64,000 nucleotides of DNA from Streptomyces sp. NBC_01267 (GCF_036241575.1 NZ_CP108455.1:5831501-5895500); one strand, 5' to 3'; positions 24,870-33,996 are shown, numbered from the stretch's first letter. Numbers and translations: made by a program. The notes: generated by a model from the sequence alone, not told the origin.

Positions 24870-25031
24870 GAGGTCTCGCCCGTCCCGCAAGCCCGATGCG
24901 ATGAAATTCGTTGCGGAAGGGCGTTTTGGGAACTGAATCCGAAGTTCATGGTGGTCAGCTATGTCGAAAGCGACACCTCTGCGATTAGGGTGGGTGTCTC
25001 ACCCATCGGACATCTGACAGGAGGGGTGGCT
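24870..25031. promoter_or_regulatory. Divergent control region, Lrp / aldehyde dehydrogenase
   Basis: This 162-bp gap contains the inverted repeats TGTCG-AAAG-CGACA (24962-24975) and GGGTG ... CACCC just downstream, and TAGGGT near 24986 as a possible -10 for the dehydrogenase. The left half is less GC-rich than the surrounding coding DNA. It is the natural place for Lrp operators; exact sites cannot be called. Confidence 0.4.
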
Positions 25032-26471
25032 GTGACCACCGAGCTTCGCCGGCTGCGTAACTACATCAACGGAGAATTCCGGGACGCCGCTGACGGCCGG
25101 ACCATCGATGTGGTCAATCCGGCCACCGGCGAGACGTACGCGACCTCCCCGCTCTCCGGGCAGGCGGACGTCGACGCCGCCATGGAGGCGGCTGCCGCGG
25201 CCTTCCCCGCCTGGCGCGACACCACGCCCGGTGAGCGCCAGCGCGTACTTCTGAAGATCGCCGACGCCTTCGAGGAGCGGGCCGAGGACCTGATCGCCGC
25301 GGAGAGCGAGAACACCGGGAAGCCCCTCGGGCTGACCCGCACCGAGGAAATCCCGCCGATGGTGGACCAGATCCGCTTCTTCGCGGGAGCCGCACGGCTC
25401 CTCGAAGGCCGCTCCGCCGGTGAGTACATGGAGGGCCTGACCTCCATCGTGCGGCGCGAGCCGGTCGGTGTCTGCGCGCAGGTCGCGCCGTGGAACTACC
25501 CGATGATGATGGCGGTCTGGAAGTTCGCCCCGGCCCTGGCCGCGGGGAACACCGTCGTACTGAAGCCCTCCGACACCACCCCCGCTTCGACGCTCCTGAT
25601 GGCCGAGATCATCGGGGCCGTCGCACCCAAGGGCGTGTTCAACGTCGTCTGCGGCGACCGGGACACCGGCCGCGCGATGGTGGAGCACAAGGTGCCCGCG
25701 ATGGCCTCCATCACCGGTTCGGTACGGGCGGGTATGCAGGTCGCCGAGTCCGCGGCCAAGGACGTCAAGCGCGTTCACCTGGAGCTGGGCGGCAAGGCGC
25801 CGGTCGTCGTCTTCGAGGACGCCGACATCGCCAAGGCCGTCGAGGACATCTCCGTCGCCGGATACTTCAACGCCGGTCAGGACTGCACGGCCGCCACCCG
25901 GGTGCTCGTGCACGAGTCGATCCACGACGAGTTCGTGACGGCACTGGCCAAGGCCGCGTCCGACACGAAGACCGGTCAGCCGGACGACGAGGACGTGCTG
26001 TACGGCCCGCTCAACAACGCCAACCAGCTGGCGCAGGTCAGCGGGTTCATCGACCGGCTGCCCGCGCACGCCAAGGTCGAGGCGGGCGGCAAGCGCGTCG
26101 GCGAGAAGGGCTTCTTCTACGCCCCCACGGTGGTGTCCGGGCTGAAGCAGGACGACGAGATCATCCAGCACGAGGTCTTCGGACCGGTGATCACGGTCCA
26201 GCCCTTCCGCGACGAGGAGCAGGCCCTCGCCTACGCCAACGACGTGGAGTACGCGCTGGCTTCCTCGGTGTGGACCAAGGACCACGCACGGGCCATGCGG
26301 ATGTCCAAGAACCTGGACTTCGGCTGCGTGTGGATCAACACCCACATCCCGCTCGTCGCCGAGATGCCGCACGGCGGATTCAAGAAGTCCGGTTACGGCA
26401 AGGACCTGTCGGCGTACGGCTTCGAGGACTACACGCGCATCAAGCACGTGATGACGTCCCTGGACAGCTGA
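25032..26471 (+). CDS. Gamma-aminobutyraldehyde dehydrogenase (copy 1)
   Basis: A 479-aa NAD(P)-dependent aldehyde dehydrogenase. The catalytic cysteine is C285 in GQDCTAATR, and the general-base glutamate is E251 in HLELGGKAP. QDCTAA and the terminal KHVMTSL are typical of 4-aminobutyraldehyde dehydrogenases, which turn the aldehyde from putrescine breakdown into GABA. GTG 25032 has AGGAGG at 25018-25023. Downstream is a polyamine-binding lipoprotein gene, repeating the order at 31222-33993. Confidence 0.88.
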   Translation: MTTELRRLRNYINGEFRDAADGRTIDVVNPATGETYATSPLSGQADVDAAMEAAAAAFPAWRDTTPGERQRVLLKIADAFEERAEDLIAAESENTGKPLGLTRTEEIPPMVDQIRFFAGAARLLEGRSAGEYMEGLTSIVRREPVGVCAQVAPWNYPMMMAVWKFAPALAAGNTVVLKPSDTTPASTLLMAEIIGAVAPKGVFNVVCGDRDTGRAMVEHKVPAMASITGSVRAGMQVAESAAKDVKRVHLELGGKAPVVVFEDADIAKAVEDISVAGYFNAGQDCTAATRVLVHESIHDEFVTALAKAASDTKTGQPDDEDVLYGPLNNANQLAQVSGFIDRLPAHAKVEAGGKRVGEKGFFYAPTVVSGLKQDDEIIQHEVFGPVITVQPFRDEEQALAYANDVEYALASSVWTKDHARAMRMSKNLDFGCVWINTHIPLVAEMPHGGFKKSGYGKDLSAYGFEDYTRIKHVMTSLDS

Positions 26472-26492
26472 TACGGCGGAGTGTCGCCCGAC

Positions 26493-26529
26493 GGGGCGGG
26501 CAGTGGACACCTTGTCCATTGCCCGCCCC
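26493..26529 (+). terminator. 17-bp hairpin between dehydrogenase 1 and binding protein 1
   Basis: Arms 26493-26509 and 26513-26529 pair over 17 bp with a single G-U and a 3-nt loop (starts GGGGCGGGCA). There is no T tail. It either terminates the dehydrogenase message, or acts as an RNA-processing or stability element separating its level from that of the binding protein, whose Shine-Dalgarno follows within 10 nt. Confidence 0.6.
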
Positions 26530-26555
26530 ACCTGCATGAGGAGAGGCTGTCCGGC

Positions 26556-27734
26556 ATGGCAGATCTTGGTGTTTCCCGGCGTACGGTCCTCCGTGGTTCC
26601 GGCGCGCTCGCCGCGCTGGCCGCGCTCACCGGATGCGGGGTGCCCGCGGCGTACGTGAAGCCGGGACAGCGGGCCGGGCAGGACAGTTCGGCGCAGGACA
26701 GGAGCCTGGTCTTCGCCAACTGGCCCCTGTACATCGACACCGCGGACGACAACCCGTCGAAACGGCCCACGCTCGACGCCTTCGAGAAGCGGACCGGGAT
26801 CTCGGTGAAGTACACCGAGGAGATCAACGACAACGACGAGTTCTTCGGGAAGATCAGCCCGGCGCTGATGAACCACCAGCAGACCGGGCGGGACCTGATC
26901 GTCATCAGTGACTGGATGGCGGCCCGGTTCGTACGGCTGGGCTGGGTCCAGGAGATGGACCGGGCCAAGCAGCCGAACGTCGCCAAGTACCTGGACCCGC
27001 AGCTCCTCTCGCCCGCCTTCGACAAGGGACGCCTGCACAGCGTGCCGTGGCAGTCCGGGATCACCGGCATCGCGTACAACCGCAAGAAGGTCGGCCGCGA
27101 GATCAAGCACATGAGCGACCTCTGGGCGCCCGACCTGCGCGGCAAGGTCACGCTGCTCTCCGGGCTCGACGAGGCGTTCGCGCTGCTCATGCAGGGGAAC
27201 GGCGCCGACATCACCCGGTGGACCGCGCACGACTTCCACACCATGTGCGACCAGGTCGAGAAGCTCGTACGGAAGAAGCAGATCCGCCGCTTCACCGGCA
27301 ACGACTACATCAAGGACCTGTCCACCGGCGATGTGCTCGCCTGCCAGGCGTACTCCGGCGACGTGATCCAGCTCCAGGCGGACAGCCCGGACATCGAGTT
27401 CGTGGTGCCCGAGGAGGGCGGCGAGCTGTGGGCGGAGTCGATGATGATCCCCAACCTCGCCCGCCACAAGGCCAATGCGGAGAAGCTGATCGACTACTAC
27501 TACGAGCCCGCGGTCGCGGCGGAGCTGGCGGCATGGGTGAACTACGTGTGCCCCGTCCCGGCGGCGCGCGAGGTGCTGGCCTCGTCGAAGGACAAGGACC
27601 TGGCCGACCTGGCCGAGGACCCGCTGATCTTCCCCGACGACACGATGCGCAAGCGTCTCGCCATAGCCCGGGACATCACGTCGGCGGAGCGGGTCGAGTT
27701 CACCAAGCGGTGGAACAAGATCGTGGGGCTGTGA
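26556..27734 (+). CDS. PotD/PotF-type polyamine-binding lipoprotein (copy 1)
   Basis: A 392-aa extracytoplasmic binding protein. The N-terminus combines a twin-arginine-like SRRTVLR and a lipobox LTGC (Cys27), so it is probably a Tat-exported lipoprotein. The mature part has FANWPLYID at its start and the family segment RFTGNDYIKDLSTGDVLACQAYSGD, matching spermidine/putrescine-binding proteins. GAGGAGAGG at 26538-26546 precedes the ATG. No permease genes follow it, so it may deliver to the potABC products encoded at 34053-36942. It resembles the binding protein at 32746 throughout. Confidence 0.88.
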   Translation: MADLGVSRRTVLRGSGALAALAALTGCGVPAAYVKPGQRAGQDSSAQDRSLVFANWPLYIDTADDNPSKRPTLDAFEKRTGISVKYTEEINDNDEFFGKISPALMNHQQTGRDLIVISDWMAARFVRLGWVQEMDRAKQPNVAKYLDPQLLSPAFDKGRLHSVPWQSGITGIAYNRKKVGREIKHMSDLWAPDLRGKVTLLSGLDEAFALLMQGNGADITRWTAHDFHTMCDQVEKLVRKKQIRRFTGNDYIKDLSTGDVLACQAYSGDVIQLQADSPDIEFVVPEEGGELWAESMMIPNLARHKANAEKLIDYYYEPAVAAELAAWVNYVCPVPAAREVLASSKDKDLADLAEDPLIFPDDTMRKRLAIARDITSAERVEFTKRWNKIVGL

Positions 27735-27752
27735 GCGGCCTGCGGCTGCCGG

Positions 27753-28433
27753 TCAGGCCGCGCGGACCGCGCACAGTGCGTCGACGCGGTTCGTGGTGAT
27801 CGAGTCGACGCCGGCGCCGATCAGCCGCCGCATCGCGCGTTTGGTGTCCGGGGTCCAGGCCGAGACCAGCAGCCCGTCCCGGTGCACCCGCTCGCACAGC
27901 TGCGGACTCAGCAGCCCGAAACGGTAGTTGAGCCAGCGCGGCTTCACCGCGTCGAGCAGCACCGGACGCGGCGGGGCGAGCGTCGTCCAGGTCATGGCGA
28001 TCTCGGCGCCGGGATCGGCCTCCCGCACACGGAGCATGGTGGTGGGCCCCGCGCAGTAGTACACGCGCTCGCCCGCGCCGCACTCCCGCACGACGGCGAC
28101 GACCTCGCGGACCGCGGCCGGTGTGGCATCCGGCAGATCGATCATGACGCGATGGCCGCCGGCCGCCAGGAGCGCCTCGCGGAGCGTGGGGACGCCACCG
28201 TCCGTGAGCCCCCGCAGTTCGTCCGCCGACACCCGGGAGAGCGGTCGGTCGTGGCGCCACAGCCGCTCCAGTGTCGCGTCGTGCAGCAGCACGGCCTCGC
28301 CGTCGCGGGTCAGCCGGACATCGATCTCCACCGCGTCCGCGCCCCGCTCCACCGCGGAGCGGACGGAGGGCAGGGTGTTCTCACGGAAGAGATAGGGATC
28401 GCCGCGGTGGCCGACGGCAGTGACGGTGCGCAT
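27753..28433 (-). CDS. Glycerophosphodiester phosphodiesterase
   Basis: A 226-aa cytoplasmic GDPD with GHRGDPYLFRENTLPSVRSA at the N-terminus (catalytic HR and E/N) and AVEIDVRLTRDGEAVLLHD (metal ligands E, D and catalytic H). It hydrolyses glycerophosphodiesters to glycerol-3-phosphate and an alcohol. There is no signal peptide. It is convergent with the binding-protein gene (18 bp apart) and co-directional with the adenosine deaminase gene upstream (33 bp), so these two may form an operon unrelated to polyamines. Confidence 0.92.
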   Translation of the reverse strand: MRTVTAVGHRGDPYLFRENTLPSVRSAVERGADAVEIDVRLTRDGEAVLLHDATLERLWRHDRPLSRVSADELRGLTDGGVPTLREALLAAGGHRVMIDLPDATPAAVREVVAVVRECGAGERVYYCAGPTTMLRVREADPGAEIAMTWTTLAPPRPVLLDAVKPRWLNYRFGLLSPQLCERVHRDGLLVSAWTPDTKRAMRRLIGAGVDSITTNRVDALCAVRAA

Positions 28434-28466
28434 GGAGTCATCCTCGCCGACCCCTCCCGCCGAGGG

Positions 28467-29492
28467 CTACCGCGCCAGCCAGTTCGCGGTGTACGTGTCG
28501 ATCTCCGTGGTCAGCCGGGCCTTGCCCGCGTCGTCGAGGAAGGACGCGTCGACGGCGTTCTTCGCGAGGGCCGCGATGCCCGCTTCGTCGAGGTCCAGCA
28601 GCCGGGCGGCGACCAGGTACTCGTTGTTGAGATCGGTGCCGAACATCGGCGGATCGTCGCTGTTGATCGTCACCAGGACGCCCGCGTCCACCATCTCCCT
28701 GACCGGGTGCTCGTCGAGCGAACGGACGGCCCGGGTCGCGATGTTGGAGGTCGGGCACACCTCCAGCGCGATGCGCTGCTCGGCGAGGTGGGCCAGCAGC
28801 TTCGGGTCCTGCGTCGCGCTGGTGCCGTGGCCGATGCGCTCCGCGCCCAGGTGGTTGATCGCGTCCCAGATGGTCTCGGGGCCCGTCGTCTCACCGGCGT
28901 GCGGCACCGAGTGCAGGCCCGCCGCGCGCGCCCGGTCGAAGAAGGGCTTGAACTGCGGGCGCTCCACCCCGATCTCGGGGCCGCCGAGCCCGAAGGAGAC
29001 CAGCCCCTCGGGGCGCAGATCCACCGCGAGCCGCGCGGTCTCCGCGGCGGATTCGAGCCCCGCCTCACCCGGGATGTCGAAGCACCAGCGCAGTACGGTG
29101 CCCAGCTCCGACTCGGCCGACTTCCTGGCGTCCTCGATCGCCTCCATGAAGGCGGCCTCGGGGATGCCGCGCCGGGTGGAGGAGTACGGGGTGACCGTCA
29201 GCTCCGCGTACCGGATGTTCTGGCGGGCCATGTCGCGCGCGATCTCGTAGGTCAGCAGCCGCACGTCCTCCGGCGTACGGATCAGGTCCACCACGGAGAG
29301 GTACACCTGGATGAAGTGCCCGAAGTCGGTGAACGTGAAGTAGTCGGCGAGCGCCTCGGGATCGGTGGGCACTATGGAGTCCGGGTGGTGCGCCGCGAGT
29401 TCGGCGACGATGCGCGGCGTCGCGGAACCCACGTGGTGCACGTGCAGTTCGGCCTTGGGGAGCCCCGCGACGAAGGGGTGCAGGTCGGTCAT
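28467..29492 (-). CDS. add: Adenosine deaminase
   Basis: A 341-aa amidohydrolase converting adenosine to inosine. It starts MTDLHPFVAGLPKAELHVHHVGS, where HVH are zinc ligands. GLGGPEIG, HAGETTGPETIWDAI (zinc His and catalytic Glu), ERIGHGTSA and ITINSDDPPMF-type (here VTINSDDPPMFG, zinc and catalytic Asp) are all present. ATG 29492 is preceded by GGAGG. Related enzymes sometimes act on adenine or aminofutalosine instead, but the motif set fits adenosine. Confidence 0.88.
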   Translation of the reverse strand: MTDLHPFVAGLPKAELHVHHVGSATPRIVAELAAHHPDSIVPTDPEALADYFTFTDFGHFIQVYLSVVDLIRTPEDVRLLTYEIARDMARQNIRYAELTVTPYSSTRRGIPEAAFMEAIEDARKSAESELGTVLRWCFDIPGEAGLESAAETARLAVDLRPEGLVSFGLGGPEIGVERPQFKPFFDRARAAGLHSVPHAGETTGPETIWDAINHLGAERIGHGTSATQDPKLLAHLAEQRIALEVCPTSNIATRAVRSLDEHPVREMVDAGVLVTINSDDPPMFGTDLNNEYLVAARLLDLDEAGIAALAKNAVDASFLDDAGKARLTTEIDTYTANWLAR

Positions 29493-29647
29493 CGGGGGTC
29501 CTCCGGGGTGCGGTCGGGGGTGTGGTCGGTGCTGCCGGTCGGAGAACATCGTAGGCACGCTCTCCCGGCGGGTGGTCCGGGGTGCGGGCCCCGGGACCTG
29601 TCCGGCATGCAGGCCTTAGCATGACGAGCCGAGGATGGGGGAGGCCC

Positions 29648-30466
29648 ATGTCAGACCACGTACCGCACCCTTCGGGGGATCCCGAACCGCCGAAGGACCC
29701 ATGGGCTCCGCCCGGGAACAGCGAGAACAAGGTGCCGCTGGACAAGCCGCAGCCGCAGACACCGCCGCAGCCGCAGAGTCCGGTGCACGATCAGCAGACG
29801 GTCACGGCCGTGCCGGAGGCTCCCTCCGGCGCCGTTCCGGGACAGCCGGGTCCCGCGCAGCCGGGTGACCCGCAGCCCGGTTCGGTACCTCCCGGCTATC
29901 CGCAGCCCGGGTTCGCGCCGCCCGGGTTCGCGCAGCCGGGCTTCGCACCGCCCGGATTCCCGCCGCCCGGCTCCGTACCGCCCCCGCCGATCGGGCCGAA
30001 CGGTCCCGGGCAGGCTCCCGGGGCGTACGGCTACCCGTCCTACCCGGGGGCGGGCCAGCAGCCCGGCCCCGCTCCCTACGGTGGCTACCCCGGATACCCG
30101 GGGTACGGCAGCCAGGGCGGCTGGGGAACCGTCCAGCGTGGTCCGGAGAACGGCTTCGGGACCGCCGCGCTGGTGCTCGGCATCATCAGCGTGGTCTTCT
30201 TCTGCGGCTGGGGTCTGGGCATCATCCTGGGCGGACTCGCCCTGATATTCGGGATCCTGGGCCGTAAGCGGGCCAACCGCGGCGAGGCGAACAACGGCGG
30301 CATGGCGCTCGCCGGGATCATCCTGGGCTCGGTCGGGATCCTGTTCAGCGCTGCCTTTCTCAGCCTGATGATCTGGACCATCGCGAACAGCGACGACTCC
30401 GGTTCGTACGACTACGGGGACGATTCCTCGTACTCCAGCGCGCTGGCCACCGACGCCGGACGGTAA
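29648..30466 (+). CDS. DUF4190 membrane protein with proline-rich N-terminus
   Basis: The 272-aa product has a Pro/Gly/Gln-rich, probably disordered cytoplasmic region (residues 1-165) with repeated PPGF, QPGF and PGYPG units, then two hydrophobic segments (about 175-205 and 215-240) separated by GRKRANRGEANNGG. This two-helix block is the DUF4190 family common in actinobacterial cell-envelope proteins. The last 25 residues are Ser/Asp/Tyr-rich. It is expected in the membrane; function is not known. It is transcribed divergently from the adenosine deaminase gene. Confidence 0.85.
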   Translation: MSDHVPHPSGDPEPPKDPWAPPGNSENKVPLDKPQPQTPPQPQSPVHDQQTVTAVPEAPSGAVPGQPGPAQPGDPQPGSVPPGYPQPGFAPPGFAQPGFAPPGFPPPGSVPPPPIGPNGPGQAPGAYGYPSYPGAGQQPGPAPYGGYPGYPGYGSQGGWGTVQRGPENGFGTAALVLGIISVVFFCGWGLGIILGGLALIFGILGRKRANRGEANNGGMALAGIILGSVGILFSAAFLSLMIWTIANSDDSGSYDYGDDSSYSSALATDAGR

Positions 30467-30492
30467 CCGGACCGGCCGCGTGCGGCGGTCCG

Positions 30493-31047
30493 TCAGCCGG
30501 TCGCCGTACGCAGCCGGTCCCTGGCGTCCATCAGCGCGAACCCCAGCAGATTGAGCCCGCGCCAGCGGGCCGGCTGCTGGGCCCGCTCGTCGTCCGCGGC
30601 CAGCCCGATGCCCCATATCCGGTCCATCGGGCTGGCCTCGACGAGCACGCGGTCCCCGGTCGCCAGCAGGAACTCACGCAGCGCCGCGTCCGCGCCGAAC
30701 TTGTGCACGCTGCCCTCGACCACGATTCCGTAGCGCTCGCGCTGCCATATCTCCTCGTCGAAGCCGCGCACCAGCCGCCCGGCCTTCTTCGCCAGTGCGG
30801 GATTCGCCGCCGCCAGCACCGCGCGCTCCGCGTCCGCGTCGCCGAAGAGCCGTGCCTTGGCCGCCATCATCCAGTGCTCGGCCGTCGCGTACCGCACGCC
30901 GTCGACCTCGAACGGTGACGGCCACCACTGACTGAGACAACTCGTCCCGATACGGCCGTCCGGCCTCGGCGTATGCCCCCAGAAGGCCAGGAACTTGATC
31001 CGCTCGCCCGCGTCGATCCGGGCGGCGAGTGCGTCGGTCCTCTCCAT
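30493..31047 (-). CDS. NADAR-family (YbiA/RibX-like) protein
   Basis: A 184-aa protein with the family blocks FWGHTP, LSQWWPSPFEVDGVRYATAEHWMMAAKARLFGD, DEEIWQRERYGIVVEGSVHKF, and WGIGLAADD. Members are N-glycosidases acting on ADP-ribose-type or riboflavin-precursor substrates (RibX/YbiA removes damaged riboflavin intermediates). I chose ATG 31047 because the homologous region starts there. It is convergent with the DUF4190 gene. Exact substrate cannot be told. Confidence 0.88.
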   Translation of the reverse strand: MERTDALAARIDAGERIKFLAFWGHTPRPDGRIGTSCLSQWWPSPFEVDGVRYATAEHWMMAAKARLFGDADAERAVLAAANPALAKKAGRLVRGFDEEIWQRERYGIVVEGSVHKFGADAALREFLLATGDRVLVEASPMDRIWGIGLAADDERAQQPARWRGLNLLGFALMDARDRLRTATG

Positions 31048-31139
31048 GCACGGGAGTCTGGCAGCCGCCACTGACACTCCGTCGTGGATTTCCTGGCCGA
31101 CGCGACACATGGTCGACCGATTCCGTCGCGTAACCAAAA

Positions 31140-31221
31140 GGAAACAACGGAATCACTTGTTGCATATCTGTTGCTCTGCCAGGATCGGCAGTCAATTCGA
31201 GCGTGAGCTACGGAGAGCACG
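31140..31221 (+). promoter_or_regulatory. Control region of the second dehydrogenase-potD-potABC operon
   Basis: This AT-richer stretch holds TGTTGC twice, at 31158-31163 and 31169-31174, one helical turn (11 bp) apart, plus an inverted partner AACAAC at 31143-31148. Such phased repeats suggest an operator for the polyamine operon; the regulator is unknown. The Shine-Dalgarno GGAGAG lies just before the ATG at 31222. Confidence 0.4.
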
Positions 31222-32727
31222 ATGGTCAACAGCTTCCAGGTGCAGGACCGCTTCGCGGCGGGCGCACAGTACATCGACGGGCAGCTGCGGCCCGGTTCCT
31301 CAGGGAAGACCCAGGACGTGGTCGACCCGGCGACCGGCAAGGTGGTGTTCAGCTACGAGACGGCCGGTGCCGCCGATGTCGACGCCGCCGTGGCGGCGGC
31401 CCGCGCGGCCTTCCCCGGCTGGTCCGCGGCGACCCCGGGCGAGCGCTCCGACGCGCTGCACCGCTTCGCGGCGGTACTCGCCGAGCGGGCCGAGGAGTTC
31501 GCGTACGCCGAATCCCTCCAGTGCGGCAAACCGATCAAGCTGAGCCGTGAGTTCGACGTCCCCGGCACGGTCGACAACGCCTCCTTCTTCGCGGGCGCCG
31601 CCCGTCACCTCCAGGGCCAGTCCGCGGGTGAGTACAGCGGGGACCACACCTCGTACGTACGGCGCGAGCCGATCGGCGTGGTCGGCTCCATCGCCCCCTG
31701 GAACTACCCGCTCCAGATGGCCGCCTGGAAGGTCCTGCCCGCCATCGCCGCGGGCAACACCATCGTGCTGAAGCCCGCCGAGATCACCCCGCTCACCTCG
31801 CTGATGTTCGCGCAGGCCGCGACCGAGGCGGGCATCCCGGACGGCGTCGTCAACATCGTCAACGGCCTCGGGAAGGAGGCGGGCGAGCACCTCGTCGGCC
31901 ACCCCGACGTGGTCATGACCTCGTTCACCGGGTCGACGGCCGTCGGCAAGCGCGTCGCCGAGATCGCCACCGACACCGTCAAGCGGATCCACCTCGAACT
32001 GGGCGGCAAGGCCCCCTTCCTGGTCTTCGACGACGCCGACCTGGAGGCCGCCGTGCACGGCGCGGTCGCCGGCTCGCTCATCAACACCGGCCAGGACTGC
32101 ACGGCCGCCACCCGCGCGTACGTCCAGCGCCCGCTCTACGACGCCTTCGTGGAGGGCGTCGCCGCGCTGATGAGCACCCTCAGGCTCGGCGACCCCTTCG
32201 ACGAGTCGACCGACCTCGGTCCGCTGGTCAGCCATGCCCAGCGCGACCGGGTCGCCGCGTTCGTCGAGCGCGCGCGTGGCTACGCACGGGTGGTGACCGG
32301 TGGTGCGGCGCCCGACGGCGACGGCGCCTACTATCTCCCCACGCTGATCGCCGACGCCGCCCAGGACAGCGAGATCGTCCAGGCCGAGATCTTCGGCCCG
32401 GTCCTCGTCGTGCTGCCCTTCGACTCCGACGACGAGGGCATCGCGCTCGCCAACGACACCCCGTACGGTCTGGCCTCCTCCGCCTGGACCCGCGACGTCT
32501 TCCGCGCGAACCGCGCGACCCGGGAGATCCAGGCCGGCTGTGTCTGGGTCAACGACCACATCCCGATCATCAGCGAGATGCCGCACGGCGGTTACAAGGC
32601 CAGCGGCTTCGGCAAGGACATGTCCGTGTACTCGTTCGAGGAGTACACACAGGTCAAGCACGTCATGTACGACAACACCGCGGTGGCCCGCAAGGACTGG
32701 CACCGCACGATCTTCGGGGACCGATAA
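31222..32727 (+). CDS. Gamma-aminobutyraldehyde dehydrogenase (copy 2)
   Basis: A 501-aa aldehyde dehydrogenase with catalytic C293 in GQDCTAATR and E259 in HLELGGKAP. It shares the QDCTAATR core and KHVM terminus with the enzyme at 25032 but is clearly diverged, and has about 22 extra residues. It begins the operon dehydrogenase-potD-potA-potB-potC-oxidase, all in one direction with short gaps or overlaps, so its physiological substrate should be the aldehyde from imported polyamines (4-aminobutyraldehyde or its gamma-glutamyl form). Confidence 0.88.
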   Translation: MVNSFQVQDRFAAGAQYIDGQLRPGSSGKTQDVVDPATGKVVFSYETAGAADVDAAVAAARAAFPGWSAATPGERSDALHRFAAVLAERAEEFAYAESLQCGKPIKLSREFDVPGTVDNASFFAGAARHLQGQSAGEYSGDHTSYVRREPIGVVGSIAPWNYPLQMAAWKVLPAIAAGNTIVLKPAEITPLTSLMFAQAATEAGIPDGVVNIVNGLGKEAGEHLVGHPDVVMTSFTGSTAVGKRVAEIATDTVKRIHLELGGKAPFLVFDDADLEAAVHGAVAGSLINTGQDCTAATRAYVQRPLYDAFVEGVAALMSTLRLGDPFDESTDLGPLVSHAQRDRVAAFVERARGYARVVTGGAAPDGDGAYYLPTLIADAAQDSEIVQAEIFGPVLVVLPFDSDDEGIALANDTPYGLASSAWTRDVFRANRATREIQAGCVWVNDHIPIISEMPHGGYKASGFGKDMSVYSFEEYTQVKHVMYDNTAVARKDWHRTIFGDR

Positions 32728-32745
32728 AGAAAGGGCACACCGCCC

Positions 32746-33993
32746 ATGGAGCAGTACGAGCCAGACCGTCTCTCCCCGGCCCAGCTGGCCGCCGCCCACC
32801 GCACGCTGACCAGCGGCAGAGGGGCCTTCGGCCGCCGTGCGCTGCTGCGTACGGCGGGCCTCGGCGCGCTGACGGCCGGCGGCCTCGCCACCCTGACCGG
32901 CTGCGGTATCCCGGCAGCCAAACGGGACGGCGGGGCCCCGGTCTCCGACGACCACTCGGCCAAGGAGAAGGAGATCAACTTCTCCAACTGGACCGAGTAC
33001 ATGGACGTCACCGACGACGGGAAGCACCGGCCCACGCTGGAGGCGTTCACCCGCCGCACCGGGATCAAGGTCAAGTACACCGAGGACATCAACGACAACG
33101 TCGAGTTCTTCGGCAAGATCAAGCCGCAGCTCGCGGCCGGCCAGGACACCGGCCGGGACCTGATCATCCTGACCGACTGGCTGGCCGCCCGGCTGATCCG
33201 GTTCGGCTGGGTGGAACGGCTGGACTCGTCACTGCTCCCGCACGCGTACGCCAACCTCTCCGCCCAGTTCCGCAGCCCCGACTGGGACCCGGGCCGCGCC
33301 TACTCGTACCCCTGGGCCGGAATCCCCACCGTCATCGCGTACAACAGCAAGGCGACCGGCGGCCGGAAGGTCGACTCGGTCACCCAGCTGCTCGACGACC
33401 CGAAGCTCAAGGGCCGGGTCAGTTTCCTCTCCGAGATGCGGGACTCCGTCGGGATGACCCTGCTCGACATGGGCAAGGACCCGGCGAAGGTCACCGACGC
33501 CGACTACGACGCCGCGATCGGCCGCCTCCAGAAGGGCGTCGACCGCAACCAGATACGCCGCTTCACCGGGAACGACTACATCAGCGACCTGGACAAGGGC
33601 GACATCGCCGCCTGCGTGGCCTGGGGCGGCGACATCACCCAGCTCCAGCACGACAACCCGCACGTCAAGTACGTGATCCCGGCCGCCGGTTACATGACGT
33701 CCACGGACAACATGATGATCCCGGTCAAGGCCAGGCACACGGCCAACGCCGAGCGGCTCATCGACTACTACTACGAGCCCGCGGTCGCCGCGAAGCTCAC
33801 CGCGTACACGAACTACGTCTGCCCCGTCGACGGCGTGCGCGAGGAACTGACGAAGATCGACCCCGCCATGGCGGCCAACGAGCTGATCCTCCCGGACAAG
33901 GCGATGGCCGCGAGGTCGCACTCCTTCCGCTCGCTCTCCAGCAAGGAAGAGACGGCGTACGAAGAGAAGTTCGCCAAGCTCATCGGCACCTGA
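32746..33993 (+). CDS. PotD/PotF-type polyamine-binding lipoprotein (copy 2)
   Basis: A 415-aa binding protein with a twin-arginine-like GRRALLR (residues 29-35) and lipobox LTGC (Cys53). The mature domain shares with copy 1 the INFSNWTEYMD-type start, KYTEDINDNVEFFGKI, RFTGNDYISDLDKGDIAACVAWGGD and LIDYYYEPAVAAKLTAYTNYVCPV. It feeds the PotABC transporter encoded just downstream. The extra 26-residue N-terminus before the twin arginines is unusual but is followed by a good signal sequence. Confidence 0.9.
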   Translation: MEQYEPDRLSPAQLAAAHRTLTSGRGAFGRRALLRTAGLGALTAGGLATLTGCGIPAAKRDGGAPVSDDHSAKEKEINFSNWTEYMDVTDDGKHRPTLEAFTRRTGIKVKYTEDINDNVEFFGKIKPQLAAGQDTGRDLIILTDWLAARLIRFGWVERLDSSLLPHAYANLSAQFRSPDWDPGRAYSYPWAGIPTVIAYNSKATGGRKVDSVTQLLDDPKLKGRVSFLSEMRDSVGMTLLDMGKDPAKVTDADYDAAIGRLQKGVDRNQIRRFTGNDYISDLDKGDIAACVAWGGDITQLQHDNPHVKYVIPAAGYMTSTDNMMIPVKARHTANAERLIDYYYEPAVAAKLTAYTNYVCPVDGVREELTKIDPAMAANELILPDKAMAARSHSFRSLSSKEETAYEEKFAKLIGT

Positions 33994-33996
33994 CCT

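Noticed and set aside
24999..27467. Minus-strand open frame of 822 codons opposite dehydrogenase 1 and the binding protein
   Set aside because: It spans two well-supported genes on the other strand and an intergenic hairpin; no recognisable domains.
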